Source: Spinacia oleracea (lineage: Eukaryota; Streptophyta; Magnoliopsida; Caryophyllales; Amaranthaceae). From it: a stretch of DNA of 64,000 nt. The notes under the pieces are model-generated. The model was not told the origin of the DNA. It searched no databases and worked only from the letters and a program-made list of their open reading frames with translations. The stretch spans positions 25,535,449-25,599,448 of the forward strand of contig NC_079491.1 in NCBI RefSeq assembly GCF_020520425.1. Reading direction: 5' to 3'. Of the stretch, positions 39,833 to 54,295 are shown in pieces. A program made the translations under genes and the position numbers. Position 1 is the stretch's first letter; every line of letters begins with the position of its first letter.

Positions 39833-42800
39833 CCTTTTTTAAGATGATTACGTGGTATAATTGTTTTTTAATTATTTTGTTGTTTAACTAACCATATCAT
39901 TAAAGTATCTTTAATTTGAAAGGGCTATAGTTAATTAATTACATACTTGTATACTACGTAAACTGTTATTCGATCTACCTGTCTTTGTTTCTTTGGAGGT
40001 CTAAATTATTTTTTACATATGATTTTTTGAAATCTTGGTCCCGTAGTGGTCTGCTACTTTTCTCTACTACATTTATATTTATCCCATTAATAGTTATCCA
40101 AGTGAAGTATAAAAGTGATTGTTGAGTTAATATAGTTTTGATGCATGATGACAAGTTAAAGTATAGTAATTAACTAACGTGGCTTTGAAGTTATATGTGT
40201 GTAAGAATTATTAATAAAGTAATAAACGGTTGTGTTAACATCATCAACAATATATGTTACTGAAAATTGATGATGATTATGAGATGCTTATAGCAGATAA
40301 GCATAAGTTCTAGAGCTCCTGTGTAGAAACTGATTGTAAGATGCTTATTAATGAACTCTAGACAAGCTGAAATTACAGAGTTCCGGAGGAGAAACTGGAA
40401 CTCCTGGAGGAACGTACTCAGGAAGTGAAGGGCAATTCCTAAAGGGAACTAGCAACGAAAAAATTTAGAGGTGGAGCAACCAACATGCGAAGTTGCATGG
40501 GACATGTATGAAGACAGAAAATAAGAGTTTGTTTTCTAGAATTCATGTAAGTCTATAAACTTGAAGGATGTGGAACAAGGTATATTCAAAGGAACATAAA
40601 GGAACATATAAATAATGGATTTATTAGAACAAGCCTTTTATTATGTAAAAGCTCGAAAAGTATTTTACTAGTAAGTTTTGATGTTTTTATTAGAAGTGTT
40701 AAATTAAATTAAAAGAGGTTTTGGAAAATAAAACCTTGGATTCTTATTTTACAAAACCTTTCTTTTGCTCCAAGGATTTGATTTACCACCTAAAAATGCC
40801 CTGACTTTTTCTAGGTAATTAATTGCATTATGTTACTTGCCATAACATTCACTAGCTTCTCCCCACATTTCTCTACCAACGTACTTCTTAACTTTTAGGA
40901 ATACTAATAAATCGTGTTTAGACGCTGGTGAGAAATACACAAGGTCTATTAACCTATCCCATAACATTGTTTCTCTTTAATTCGCTCCTTTTCTTGTTTC
41001 CCAAGTTCTACATGTACTTTCATGAGACTCTTAGTGGTAATTGACCTCTCATCAGAACCATCTTCTATAAAGAAGACTCAGCCACAAAGTGCCTTGGTAA
41101 AATATCATCGTGTAGTGTACTCAAGGCATTTCTAACAATCACGAACCAAAACAAGAAGAGCATGCTTCATGTACTTTGTTAAATCATAAATATTTTGTTG
41201 GTTTACTATATGTAATGGCCTATAAAGGCCTTAGTGTAGTTTTAGTATGTTGTGTGTAGTTGTGTACTAACTTTTTATTTATGCCAAATGAGCCTATGTA
41301 AAAAAAAACTTTAGGAATACTAATAGCTAGTTGATGAGAATGTTAGAAGATTTGGTTTAGGTTTTAAAGTACTATTAAAAGGTTGGTTCCTCATTACAAA
41401 GTCGTGTCTTACTCTAGCAGTCATTCCATTAGGCTTGGCTTAAGAGGAATATTATTTTAAAAGAAATATGTTTTACACTCCATGTTCTTGAGTTGGTCCA
41501 ATAGTTCCAAGTTTCTTGAAGTTCTAAGTTCCTCATTTTTCGTCATGTACGAGCTAGATGCTAGAGTTTAACCAATCTTTAAGCGAATATATGTTTTTTA
41601 GATTTGGTCAATTAAGGTCAAGTTTCTTGTAACCGGGAATTGGTCAAGGGTTTGAGTGAATTCTTGTTCCAAGTGAGGTGCAGGAACTTGAGTGAGTTCT
41701 GTTGGTTGCAATGCAAAATTTAAGTTGCTTCGTACTATTTTGCTTACGGTCAGCTTATTCCACTGCCAAGGTGCGACCTTGTATCTCTTGCCGCAGGAAG
41801 GCCGTGGACTGTGTTGTATATGAGGGAAGAAGAGTACCAAGTAATTGTGTTGGCCATTTATTTCCTTAATCCTACGAGAGTCAAAGAGTTTGGATAATAT
41901 TAAACTCTTCCACCCACCATTTATTTGGCTTTTCTTAATTATTACTCTAACAGATTTGAATTTAGAAATTCAACAGTTTCCTCATGTTAGTGATGTTGGG
42001 TCATTGACCGTATTTATATGTGTCATGTTTTACATTTCCCTCAAGGACATATATATTTACATATATACAAAAAGATTAACCCAAAAAATTACATATACCT
42101 AAACACAAACCCTAAATCCTACTAGGGATCTGAGCAGTTCCTGAGCAGTTCCACCTTTCAAGTTCGGGTGCACGGATTTGAAGGAGAGTTGTGTTAACCT
42201 TGGGGGGGCGTTCATCACTTGAGAGCATGTACCGGTAGTGGCGAAGTTTGCTTCTAAGTCAGTGGCCTCCATACCACGACGCAACTATTTTTCCATATAA
42301 TCTATAATCGGGTAATATCTTATACGACAATTATTCATAATTTTTGGGTTTCAACAGTTACTTTTCCTACAATTTAGAAGAAAATTTGTTACTGTTGATT
42401 CTTGAATTGTGTGGTTCTTTTCAACCTGTCAATTACGAAGTAAATGTATGGGTGTTGGTTAATGATTCCCGTTAACTAATTTGTTGCCTTGGTTGGACAA
42501 AGTTTGCCACTTCTTAGTTGTCGTCAAATTGCTCGTTGAATTGAATTTAGTGATAAATTCATAGTTAATAGCAAGGTGTGTATCATGTGGTGTATGCATG
42601 AGATGTATGACTGGAGTACAGGGAGTATGAACTGTGGCAAATAGTATATTGGCTAAAGTGAGAAATCATGTTCAAGCTAACGAGGACTAAATCTATGGCG
42701 GTTGATTTAGGGTAAATTATTTCATGGATTACCTAATTTATTACCCGGTTATCAATTAAATTTCTACTACAGTTTACCAATTTATTTGAACATTCATTTT

Positions 42801-44879
42801 ATTGGGAAACTTGGGTCAAGTGCTAATGTCATCATAAAAGTGAAGGAAAGTGTATACCTATACCGGTAGATGCGACCGTTGGTCTTTTGATCACTTGCTG
42901 CGGCATGCAGGTGTTGTTAATGTGTATATTACTGTGTGTTTATGTGAGAGGTGTTGTGAACTTGCGGTAGTGTTGTGGGGTTGTGTGTGAGAGTCCATAA
43001 CTAGTAGACTCCTTAACCCCATTGCGGCTTTGCGGGTTGCGAGGAAGGAAGTTGATTTAGAGATTTAATTTGATCAGTGGAGTCCTCGACATGAACGTGG
43101 CTTTGGATTTTCAACCAGCATAGTAGTTGTTGTTTACAACAATAATTCGAAGTATATGTCTCGCCTTCTTTTCATAGTCGGTACCCAAAAATTAATTAAG
43201 AGAACTTGCTGATCTGAGTCACAAGAAGTTACTTGTCGTTCTACGATGCTTAGTCATTCCACATGGGGGCTCTGGCTAAGGTGTTGTGGTGGTCGTGGCC
43301 TGGTTGGTGCAGACATTTTAATGGCACGCATACAGGTTACTATTCAAGTGAGTGATCAAGTTTATGAAACGACTCAAGGACTGCAACATGCTAACATGAA
43401 AGATCCTTCTCACTTTATTTATTGTCAAACTTTAACTATACATAATATGTTTATTATGTTCTCTTTTTTTTATGCATGATAATATTTTTGGTGAATTATT
43501 ATGCAATGTTGAGGAGAGTTAAGTTTGAGACTAACTAGCAAATCAACTTGGCTTACTTTGGTGAGTATTTTGTATATGAGACTATAATTGGTGGTCTGGT
43601 AAAGATAACGAGTTCATTAATTTGTGTAAGTTCCCAATATATGGGGTATCGGTGATTTTAACTTTTCATGGGGTTGAGGATGGTCTCACTAGATCTTATC
43701 TAGTTAATTCACCCATGTCTTGTAATATTGTTTTTCCCATGACTGTGAGTTCTTGGAACTGTGGGGGTGTTTAATAAGGAGGTGAGATTTTTTATCCTTA
43801 CAGTATGTTGAAATTGGCTTATGTACTTGTAATGTTGTGGACATTGTCTAAGCTGATTTGGATTCTGCTTGTCTTTTCATTTATTTGAATTGAATGATAT
43901 CACTAATTGTGAATCTCGTTAAGTCATCGTTTGAGTAACAATCCTGCAAGGATATGATAAAGTTACATTTATATTCACTCATTGCTATTAATTTCAGTTT
44001 GCTTTCGGTCATTTCTAATGTGCTGGATGAGCCAATTTTACTGAGGTGTAGCAAAGGTAAGAGCATAACTAGTGGAGTCCTTACTCTCTTTTGTTTTGTT
44101 TTAAAGAAGTTATGAGGGACCAGTGAAGTTGTGGGGAATCTTCGAGAAGTAATGGATAACTTTCATGAATCATTTTAAGAGGTCATGTGCATTACTTGGG
44201 ACTAGTGGGATGAGTGTTGTAATATAACGGTGATTATGAGTCCTTTAATTAAGACATATTGTACCTTGGATATGTTAGCTCGGGCTTGCCCTATCTTAGC
44301 GGGGTTAACTACTAAGTTTCTCTCAGGTGTGAGCTGAAAAGTAAGAGCTTGTAAAAGGCTAAGGGCATCGCAAGTTATGTTTTTAGAGGATTCACTCTAG
44401 CTTTAGTATTGACCAAATATAATGTATCTCTTGTGACTAAGTTTTTCTAACTTAGGGGTCAATTTGCATCAACATGGTTTCATGTGTGATTGAAGTTCAA
44501 GGAGATTTTCAAATTGCATTGTTGTGTGCCACCTTATATAAGGAAGTGTACATAGTGCAATTACCTGCTAGCCGTTTCCAATTAAGTAAGGAATGTTTGG
44601 TAGTGGTCTTGAGAAGTCTAAGGTCAGTTGCAGATATCTAAGCGTGGTATAAGTAGTTTTATTTAACTTGTATTGCCTCTTTGGCTTGATTATTATTGGT
44701 TAATACTTGTGTATGTATTGTTGGACTTTGATGATTGACTAATTATATGGTGTTGCATAAAGTATACACGGGAAGCTTTAGAGACTAAAGTTGAATCCAT
44801 TCAGGCCAAAGTGTTGGTTGATTAAGTTCAAATTCTATTAACATCACTAGTGTGAACCTAGAATTTGGCTCCCCTTTAC
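39833..44879. other. Intergenic DNA, no gene or bounded element recognised
   Basis: AT-rich to TG-rich DNA between the two peroxidase genes. Short open stretches (for example 41598-41840 minus, 43246-43479 plus) resemble no family. The tone of 41600-44800 is that of old, decayed retroelement DNA, but no LTR, primer site or domain could be fixed. Confidence 0.4.
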
Positions 44880-45740
44880 GGGTTGGGATTGCAAAAATCA
44901 AGTCAAAACTAGTGGTCACACTCTTTATAAATCGAACCAAGTTTGAGTTTTTGGTGAGTCTTAAATGACATTCATCAAATGCTTAAAACTTACATACAAA
45001 GTCCAATTTACAAATAATACGAAATACAAATACAACACCTAAAAACACCCCCTACAGGTGTGAATATAGACAGAGGCTCAATAAAAGGTTTTAATCAAGG
45101 CTAGGCTATCACAAACGTAGTGACGCGTTTAAGATTCGGTTAATACTCAAGCATAGGGTTTGGTGAACATTTGGTAGGATTCGGTACCGATTAAGTTTTT
45201 AGGCCCCTATTTATAGTGAAAATGGCTAGGTAAAGATAGAAATATCTTACCCCTGCTAGGATAGCCTAGAATTTAATAGCGTTGGCTTGGTAATGCCTGA
45301 TGTGTTTGCATCCTCGTCAGCTTTAGAATATTCTATAACTTTATCCATTACTATGATTGGGTGAAAACCAACCAACCGCGCCAGAAAAGAGTGGCGCTGG
45401 AATAAAGTGGCGCTAGCCTTACACGCGCTAGAAAATTCTAATGTTGGTGACTTTCATCCACGCGCGTTCTAGATCCTTCCGGCTTATTCTGGATTCAATC
45501 TTTTCTACGATTTTATCTCTTGTACAATGTTGGAGTACCACTCGTATCTTTTCTAAAAGATCAATCAGAGTGCAATCAATATTTAGATATCTATCTTATT
45601 CGGTTACTATATTTAGTAGCTATCTGGAGTGGAAATTACTATAAATAACAGTTACTATAAATAGAAATAAGGATTCAGGGATCATTTCAGTTTGTCGTAG
45701 TAAGCTCGTTGCTTACTAAAGGAGAGCGCTGACAAGTAGT
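44880..45740 (-). repeat. Minus-strand LTR remnant of the GCGC-array family
   Basis: Read on the minus strand it has, in order, the word tttctatttatagtaactg (45649-45667), a GCGC-rich array (45467-45378) and a TATAAATA box (45215-45208). The same order and an identical 19-mer occur on the plus strand at 51873-52485. Borders are approximate. Confidence 0.6.
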
Positions 45741-46014
45741 TTCCGGTTTCATCATTGAACTTACTGCTTATGGCTAGGGGTCAAATGTAGCATATACACC
45801 GAAGCGTTTTCTTTTTGGCGGATTTATTTCATGTTTAATTGCGTCAATTTCTTAGGCCCGATGCAATATACTTGACAAAATTTTAAAATATATGAAATTC
45901 TTCAACACTAAAATAGTACCGATGCAAATGTAACTTAATGCTTCGAGCATATTCAGGTTCGATGCATTAAAGTGAAACAACATACCTTTTTTGCACTAGT
46001 GTAGGGTTTTTAAT

Positions 46015-46350
46015 TATCAGGGAAGATGTGAATCCCGGAAGGATTGTGGCTTTTTTAGATGGGTGCCTGAAAACAATGCTATTGAAGACTAACAATTTCA
46101 ATTGACGGAGAAGGAGAAGGAGACCACTATTGCTGAATCGGAGTATAAAAAGAAGTTGTTGCATTAGAAATTTAAGAAATTGCAATTGAAGAAGGACAAC
46201 CTTGAAGCGGATATCCATGAAATGAAGAACAAGCTTTATGAATCGCATATACAGGTGATGATGGGTTCAGGGAGTGAGAAGAACTACTCTATGGCTTTGA
46301 TGCATGTATTTATGGCTTTTTCTTTTGCATTTGTTTTGTTCTATTTAAAG
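46015..46350 (+). pseudogene. GRF-type zinc-finger/coiled-coil protein remnant
   Basis: The translation reads CESRKDCGFFRWVPE, the second half of a plant GRF zinc finger, then a Glu/Lys-rich coiled coil (KEKETTIAESEYKKKL, KKLQLKKDNLEADIHEMKNK), and ends with a hydrophobic segment (ALMHVFMAFSFAFVLFY), probably a C-terminal anchor. This order is common in plant GRF-finger proteins of unknown function. Two in-frame TAA/TAG stops interrupt it (near 46090 and 46167) and the first half of the finger is missing, so it is a pseudogene. Confidence 0.6.
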
Positions 46351-48160
46351 TAGGCTAAAGTAGGGTACAATGGAGCTTAAATCAGTTAGTATGACCTTGT
46401 TGACCCGATTATTTGATGATGTGAAAATGTGGTTTAATGTTGTTTAGCGTATAAGTTCATATACGGAAAATGCTCACTTATGAACTCGGATCGATAATCA
46501 TGAAATGCTTAATACTCGACCCAATTTGACTAGGTTTTTAACAGCTTAATAATCAAGAACTTTAATGAGTAGTGATTGAGTATGAAAAGTAAACAACCCT
46601 TGCTTGATCAAATTTGAATGACTCGATAAATTATGTAATCATATGAACGAGTATTAATTACTTCACAAATTAATAATGTAATCATATGAACAAATACTTT
46701 TATATTTTTATATATTAATCCAAAGTCTTACGCTTTGTTCTGTTCACCTTATTTGCACTTGTTTCATGAAAAACAAGTTCAAATACGTTCAGTAAAGTTC
46801 ATATAAAATAAGTTCATGAAAAATAATGATTGGACAAATACAATTTATAACTAAAATAAGTTAGGATAAGTTCTAACAAGTCCATATAAGTTTAAATAAG
46901 CTTAGGTAAATTCAGATATATAAGACATATTTAGAAAATAAGTAAACATTAATATAATAAAATGCACCCTAAAAGGAGAGGTGCCTAAAATATATGATGA
47001 CATATCACACCTTATTTTTGTTGTTGAGAAGGTATTTTTACAAAATTATGACTATATTGTATCGTTTCAGAAAGTTGTTTATGTATCACATTTTCACAGT
47101 TTATAGTAGACACATTAGGCATAATTTATTTAGTTACGTATTGTAAATATGTTGAAATTACATATTGCGAGAATCAATTGAAAATATACACATTTACTAC
47201 ACATGAAAGATTACGAATAGATAAATATTTTGAGGAGTCAAAGTGTAATGTGGGTAGATCTTCAAAAATAGAGACATTAGTAGGTATAATTACAATAATT
47301 ATGTTTTGTGTTGTACTTATTCAATTAATTGCAAAAATAAGGGCATAAAATGCAATTTCCCACTACATCATTATCGAAATTTTCTAATATGTAAAATATT
47401 TGATTTTAACTAAAGAAGTTTTATATTAGCCCTCATTTAATTATTTAATTCCATTAAAAAAATACAAATTATGCATAAGTAGATATTAAATTATTATAAA
47501 CTTAATATTTTAAGTTTTTAAACCGTGCAATTGCATGCGTACTATATTATACAAGTTACAACCTTAAAAACCATCTTTCATTTAAAACAACTATCAGAGT
47601 CAGATTCCAGCCACCTAAGACCGTGATTAACATCATTAATCATTTAAACTCAATAAAAATACATTTTTGTAATTTTATTAAATGAAAATATTAATAAAAT
47701 AGAAAAAAAGGGGCAAGTCGTTAATTTTTCTCCTCAAAAAATAAACCTAAAAAATATATTTCAATTTTTACATTAATCAAATTAATTATTAATAACGTCA
47801 TAAACCAGTCAGTTTTGCCCGAATCAGCACGTTAGTTGTAACTGTAAAAAATGGGTAGCTTTTAAATGGTAGATATTGTCAAGGAAAAGGATATAGACAG
47901 ATTATCTTATGCACTTGCAGTTGGTGGCATAACCTTTTTAGACATTTGCTAAATAAGGGGATTGACATTGCACTTTGCATGCATTTTCATTGGAAAAGGG
48001 ATAATTATGCACTGAAAATAGATTATGTAATAGTTTAAAAGAAAATGCAAGTCTGGAACGTTATTATTCGAACATATTAATTAGTGACTTTTTAATATCT
48101 TATTTCTTTTGCATCTCCACCATGTTTTTTCTTTAATCGATCTATTTATTGATTTCAACA
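46351..48160. other. Spacer and upstream region of the second peroxidase
   Basis: AT-rich DNA. At 46740-46930 there are microrepeats of the aaataagttcaaat type, also seen near 22300. No element with clean ends was recognised, and no confident TATA box can be named before 48161. Confidence 0.45.
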
Positions 48161-50178
<2,018 letters not shown>

Positions 50179-50358
50179 ACCTTTATTTTGAATGTTCATT
50201 AAGATCTTGTTTAAACATGTATGATGCACGAGTTGAATAAAAAAGTAAAATGAAAAACATTTTTTTATACGTATGCTTGAAATTCCAATCAAATTTCATA
50301 TTTATTGCTCAAGTAACAAAAATCTTACTCATTAGAATTCCAACGTAGTCGAAAATCA

Positions 50359-50849
50359 TCTCTATATTAAAAAGACCCATCCAAGATTGAGTTCGCGGAA
50401 CTTTTTTTTTCCAAATATGCCCCTTTCTTGGCATACTTATTACAATTGGTGTTATTCTTGTTCCTAAGCTTCCTATTATTGTTGTTGCTATGTTGTGCAT
50501 TGTTGTTTGTGTTTCAGTGTTGTAGCCTCATTTTTTGTCTTTTTGGATTATGAAGAGACCCAAGTCAATTATTGAATTATTAAAGTATAAAACTTATAAA
50601 TCCAAAGTCCCCTTCTACCCTGTTATATTTTTGTGAAAATCCTAATTAGTTTTACCATATCAAAATTATATTTGTGGATTTAATTTTATGTTTTCTAGCT
50701 ATTAATTTCCAAAATGTTTCATTAATTAATTATGTTAAATTAATTTTATGTTTTCTTGCTATTAATTTCCAAAATTATTCATGTATTAGATGTACTTCGT
50801 ACAATTTGACAGTTAAGAGATCACGTGCAATGCACGCATCCTGCCCTAG
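50359..50849 (+). mobile_element. Small non-autonomous Helitron downstream of the peroxidase
   Basis: Starts A|TCTCTATATTAAAAAGACCC at 50359, a typical plant Helitron 5' end. It ends with a hairpin CGTGC-AAT-GCACG (50824-50836), ten bases later CTAG (50846-50849), followed by T. 491 bp, 180 bp beyond the peroxidase stop. Two copies of the word ttttatgttttctagctattaatttccaaaa-type are tandemly repeated near 50690-50775. No Rep frame. Confidence 0.85.
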
Positions 50850-51699
50850 TATCATAAAAAGAGAGCTATTGTCGACAGTTCAACCATATACCTTGTACCA
50901 TCTCCTCCTTTATAACTTTCCGCAAAACCTCATTAGAGACGGAAAGTTTCATAGCCGACAAAGCTTTAAGATCAATTCGTCATGGATTGGGGTTCTTTAT
51001 CTTCCCTTCAAGGGCTTTGCGAACTTCATTTTGTACCAGCAAAACCTTCATCTTTAATTGCCAAAGGCCAAAGTTAATTGACCAATCAAACTTTCACTTT
51101 GTCTAATTTCATAATTGAAATAATATTCTATCAAGAAACACAAAACCTAATCCAAACACAACTTCATTTGCTCCGCTACCACCATTATGAATTAATGTCG
51201 TATTAATTCAATAAAGATTTTGATTTGTGATTATTTTAGGCAATAAATTAAGAACAATTAATACCAAAATAAGAACACCAAGATTTTATAGGTGTTCATC
51301 ATCCAACATGAGTTACATCCACTTTTTTGGAGGGGGATTAATGCTTGTATATATTAATCACTTTAATTTTTGAGGGGGAAATTACAAGTAGAAATGTTGT
51401 GAGAATGTGTATATATGTTACTTTCTCTCTATAACTCTTTTGTATTTTGTGTTTCTCTCACTACAAAACTCACCACCAAATCGGAAAATAGGTCTACATG
51501 AGTTTAAATAGTACAAGGAATAGAATAGACGAGTGACGAGGATTAAGCCATGTAGCTCAAACAAAGCAACAAAAAGAATTCGTGTTAGCCCGTGTGTGCA
51601 CACACGTGAATGCTTGTGCACAAAAACAAGTCCTATGTGTGCACACCCAAATGTCCCAAAGACAACGACATAATTAAACTTCTTGTGGGATTATACGTC
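50850..51699. other. Spacer, nothing recognised
   Basis: AT-rich DNA. Two purine tracts (gagggggatt near 51330 and gagggggaaatt near 51375) look like polypurine tracts, which would be expected just before an LTR, but no LTR start was confirmed. Confidence 0.4.
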
Positions 51700-52224
51700 C
51701 GCACAGTTCCCATCTTATGCGTGCGCACCCAAAACTAGTTGTAGACGCCTACATTTGGTCTCCGGCTAGAAGCGATAAGTTCGATGATGAAACAATACAT
51801 CCACTTGCAAATGCATTCCTGATCAAGCAACGAACATTCTAAGCTCGACTGACTCATTAACCAAACCCAAAGTTTCTATTTATAGTAACTGCTATTTATA
51901 GTAGCTTCCTCCCTAAGTATTTGCTAAAAATAGTAAACCGTCAAAGATAGATTTTTGTCAAAAGAATTTTAATTGCATTCCAATTAAAAATCTAAAGCAT
52001 AAAGGAATATTAGTTTCACTCCAATTAATTTCCTAGAAAAGATTGAAAAGCATTAGGGAATTCTAGTTGCATTTCAATTAAATTCCTAAAATCCTAAAAA
52101 ATAGAAAAAAGGATTAAAATAGAGTTTTAGTTGACAACAATTGAAAATAAGGATTGAAACGTAAAAAGAGTTCCAATACGGCATGAAAACGAATTAAAAC
52201 GATAAAGCGTATGAAAAAAGATTT

Positions 52225-52416
52225 ATGCGCAAGAAATCTCTTGCGCACAGGGCCTAGCGCACTTAATCCCTCGCGCTAACATTCAGGCGCAACAATATTC
52301 TCACGTACCTGTCCTAATTCAACTCCAAAACAAACTCTGGAAGAAGTCTGGCGCTAACACCTGAGCACAAGACATTTCTCACGCCCAGGTGTTGTGCGCG
52401 AAAGATTTGTCGCGCC
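52225..52416. repeat. GCGC imperfect palindrome array
   Basis: It begins with the near-perfect palindrome tgcgcaagaaatctcttgcg(ca) and goes on with cctcgcgctaac, aggcgcaacaatattctc, ggcgctaacacctg, gttgtgcgcgaaag and tcgcgcc. The units alternate GCGC cores with AT-rich tctct/aaat loops. The array ends about 60 bp before the TATA box. Confidence 0.75.
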
Positions 52417-53243
52417 GACATGCTTTTCAACGTCCCTCAAATTATGGTAATTGCTATCTTTTACGGCACTTATTTCTTATAAATAGAGCCTAAATCAGCC
52501 GAGTAAAGAGCACCTACATTAATTCTCATACTACACCCAAGCTACAAGCCTAAACCTAAGTTCTCTATACGTTCTTATAGTCGTCCCGTACACCCGGTAT
52601 TCTTCGAGTGTCGACGTAATTAACTCTTGTTAAGCACTTAAGCGGAACTCTGCCGATATAAACACTAAAAATAAGCCTGGATCCTGTCCAAGAGTCCAGT
52701 CAAGTCAGGGAACATTCGTTAAATAAAATGAAAGCGAGTAAAGCCAAGTGGTTAGTTTTCTAAGAACCGCAATATAGCCAAAAACTATATTTGAACGTGC
52801 CATAATCTTATTTATTGCTTTATCACCATTATTAATCTGTCGAATATAATCTGATTATTTATCACGCTATATAAGATATTCTTTGGAAAATAAGGATTAT
52901 TTTTAGGTACCTTAAATCAATCTAAATCACCCTTTGACGACTGTTAGTTAATACTTGTGCATTAAAAGCAACTTAGATTAGTAATGTAGTGTAACGAATG
53001 TCCCGTCTTTGTTACATTGAACTAGTAAGGACCACTCATGGGCTAATGTGTGGCACTCTCTGTATTAGTAAATGTCTCCCGAACCCTCAATCTCTACTCC
53101 GTTGGATGTATGTTGAGCGATTCCCACATCAGGAATCACAAGGGAACCTAAGGCCGTTGTGGTCAAATACATTGGGCCTGGGTCTCACAAGCTTGTACTC
53201 ACGTATCACAAAAATCTGGTTTTGTTAATTTTGTAAAACTGAA

Positions 53244-53261
53244 TGGCGACTCCATAGACTA
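53244..53261 (+). promoter_or_regulatory. Primer-site-like word, degenerate
   Basis: TGGCGACTCCATAGACTA shares its first eleven bases with the better site at 62533. It may be a decayed primer binding site of an adjacent or duplicated element. Confidence 0.35.
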
Positions 53262-53341
53262 GTAAAAAGAGGCTAATTGCAAACAGTTAGTCTGATTTTA
53301 CTTAATATTTCTTTCCACACATCCGTGAGGGAAGAAGTAAG

Positions 53342-54295
53342 TGTAGGGGTTTACAGTTAAATACATAACATGATAGAGGAATTAACCCCAAAGCAAGGAA
53401 TCATGTATAAAGTACAGATTAAGCAATACTTACGTTCGTAGCATGTTTTCCCTAGTTCAACGAATCTTGAACACGAACAAGAACTCCAGATCTCGTTCCT
53501 CTACTTGGTTCACTGACACGTTCAAATCCGTCTTGAGATTGATGGCTTAGAAGTCACTAAAGATTGTTTGCTTTTGGGAAGAACATTTCTAACGGAGGCA
53601 TAGAGAGAATTAGGGTTTCTCTATCCTTAGGTTAGAATCTAATTAGGGTTGTGTGGGAAAAAACTTGTGTGTTAGGTTATTAGAATAACATATTAAGTAA
53701 GTGTGCCAACCGACCAAGCCAAAGCCTAGCCGGCCAGCCACACTTACACACACACACACGGCCATGGGCCTGCACGATAGTGGGCCTTGGGCCGCGCCCT
53801 TGCCTTGCTGCGTAGAGCGCCTATTGCTATTTTGCTATGCGCGCACACATAAGCAGTGGCGTGGCCATGGGCTGCACTCCGTCTTGCGTATAAATTATCA
53901 TCCGAAAATTTATTTATCGTGTCGTACGATTCGATCTAACATCGTACGATACGATTATTCGTTTCGCCTTGCTCATGAATATACGGAATACGATATACGA
54001 TTCCGATCCAAGGTCATATCGTATAATTATGTTTTTTCGAACTATTTTCCCCAAAATATATTAAATGAATTTCCGATTCATTTAATCCGATGATCTGTTA
54101 CATGCCAATGGTGTGATCTTATAGGTTTAGTCAAGAGTAAGCTGTGAGCCTAATTAGGATTAGAACTCACTGATGGGAAGCATTGCTCCAACCAGCTATT
54201 ACGATCACTTGATCTCACTAAATTAATTGTTCGTAATTAATCTGAACCTTTGGTATTGGACCAATGCACCTTGGGTGAAGGACATATTTCCTTCA
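53342..54295 (-). repeat. Copia 3' LTR (left copy)
   Basis: 954 bp. Compared with the right copy it lacks 77 bp of the GC-rich segment around 53870. On the minus strand it is preceded by aagtgggagac, the polypurine tract (about 54296-54307). Confidence 0.92.

Larger units (their letters stand above)
51700..53341 (+). repeat. LTR-like region of a Gypsy (Ogre/Tat-like) element with GCGC array
   Basis: It contains the word tttctatttatagtaactg (51873-51891), a GCGC array (52225-52416), TATAAATA (52478-52485) and a leader-like tail. The sequence is cut at 53341 by a Copia insertion and resumes at 62494. There, after about 40 bp, a tRNA-Arg-type primer site follows, so the LTR end is at about 62530. 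A second, poorer primer-site-like word lies at 53244. The left border is approximate. Confidence 0.55.

Noticed and set aside
39833-44879. Possible solo LTRs and gene remnants in the large intergenic region
   Set aside because: No matching ends, target duplications, primer sites or recognisable domains were found by eye, so no feature is claimed.
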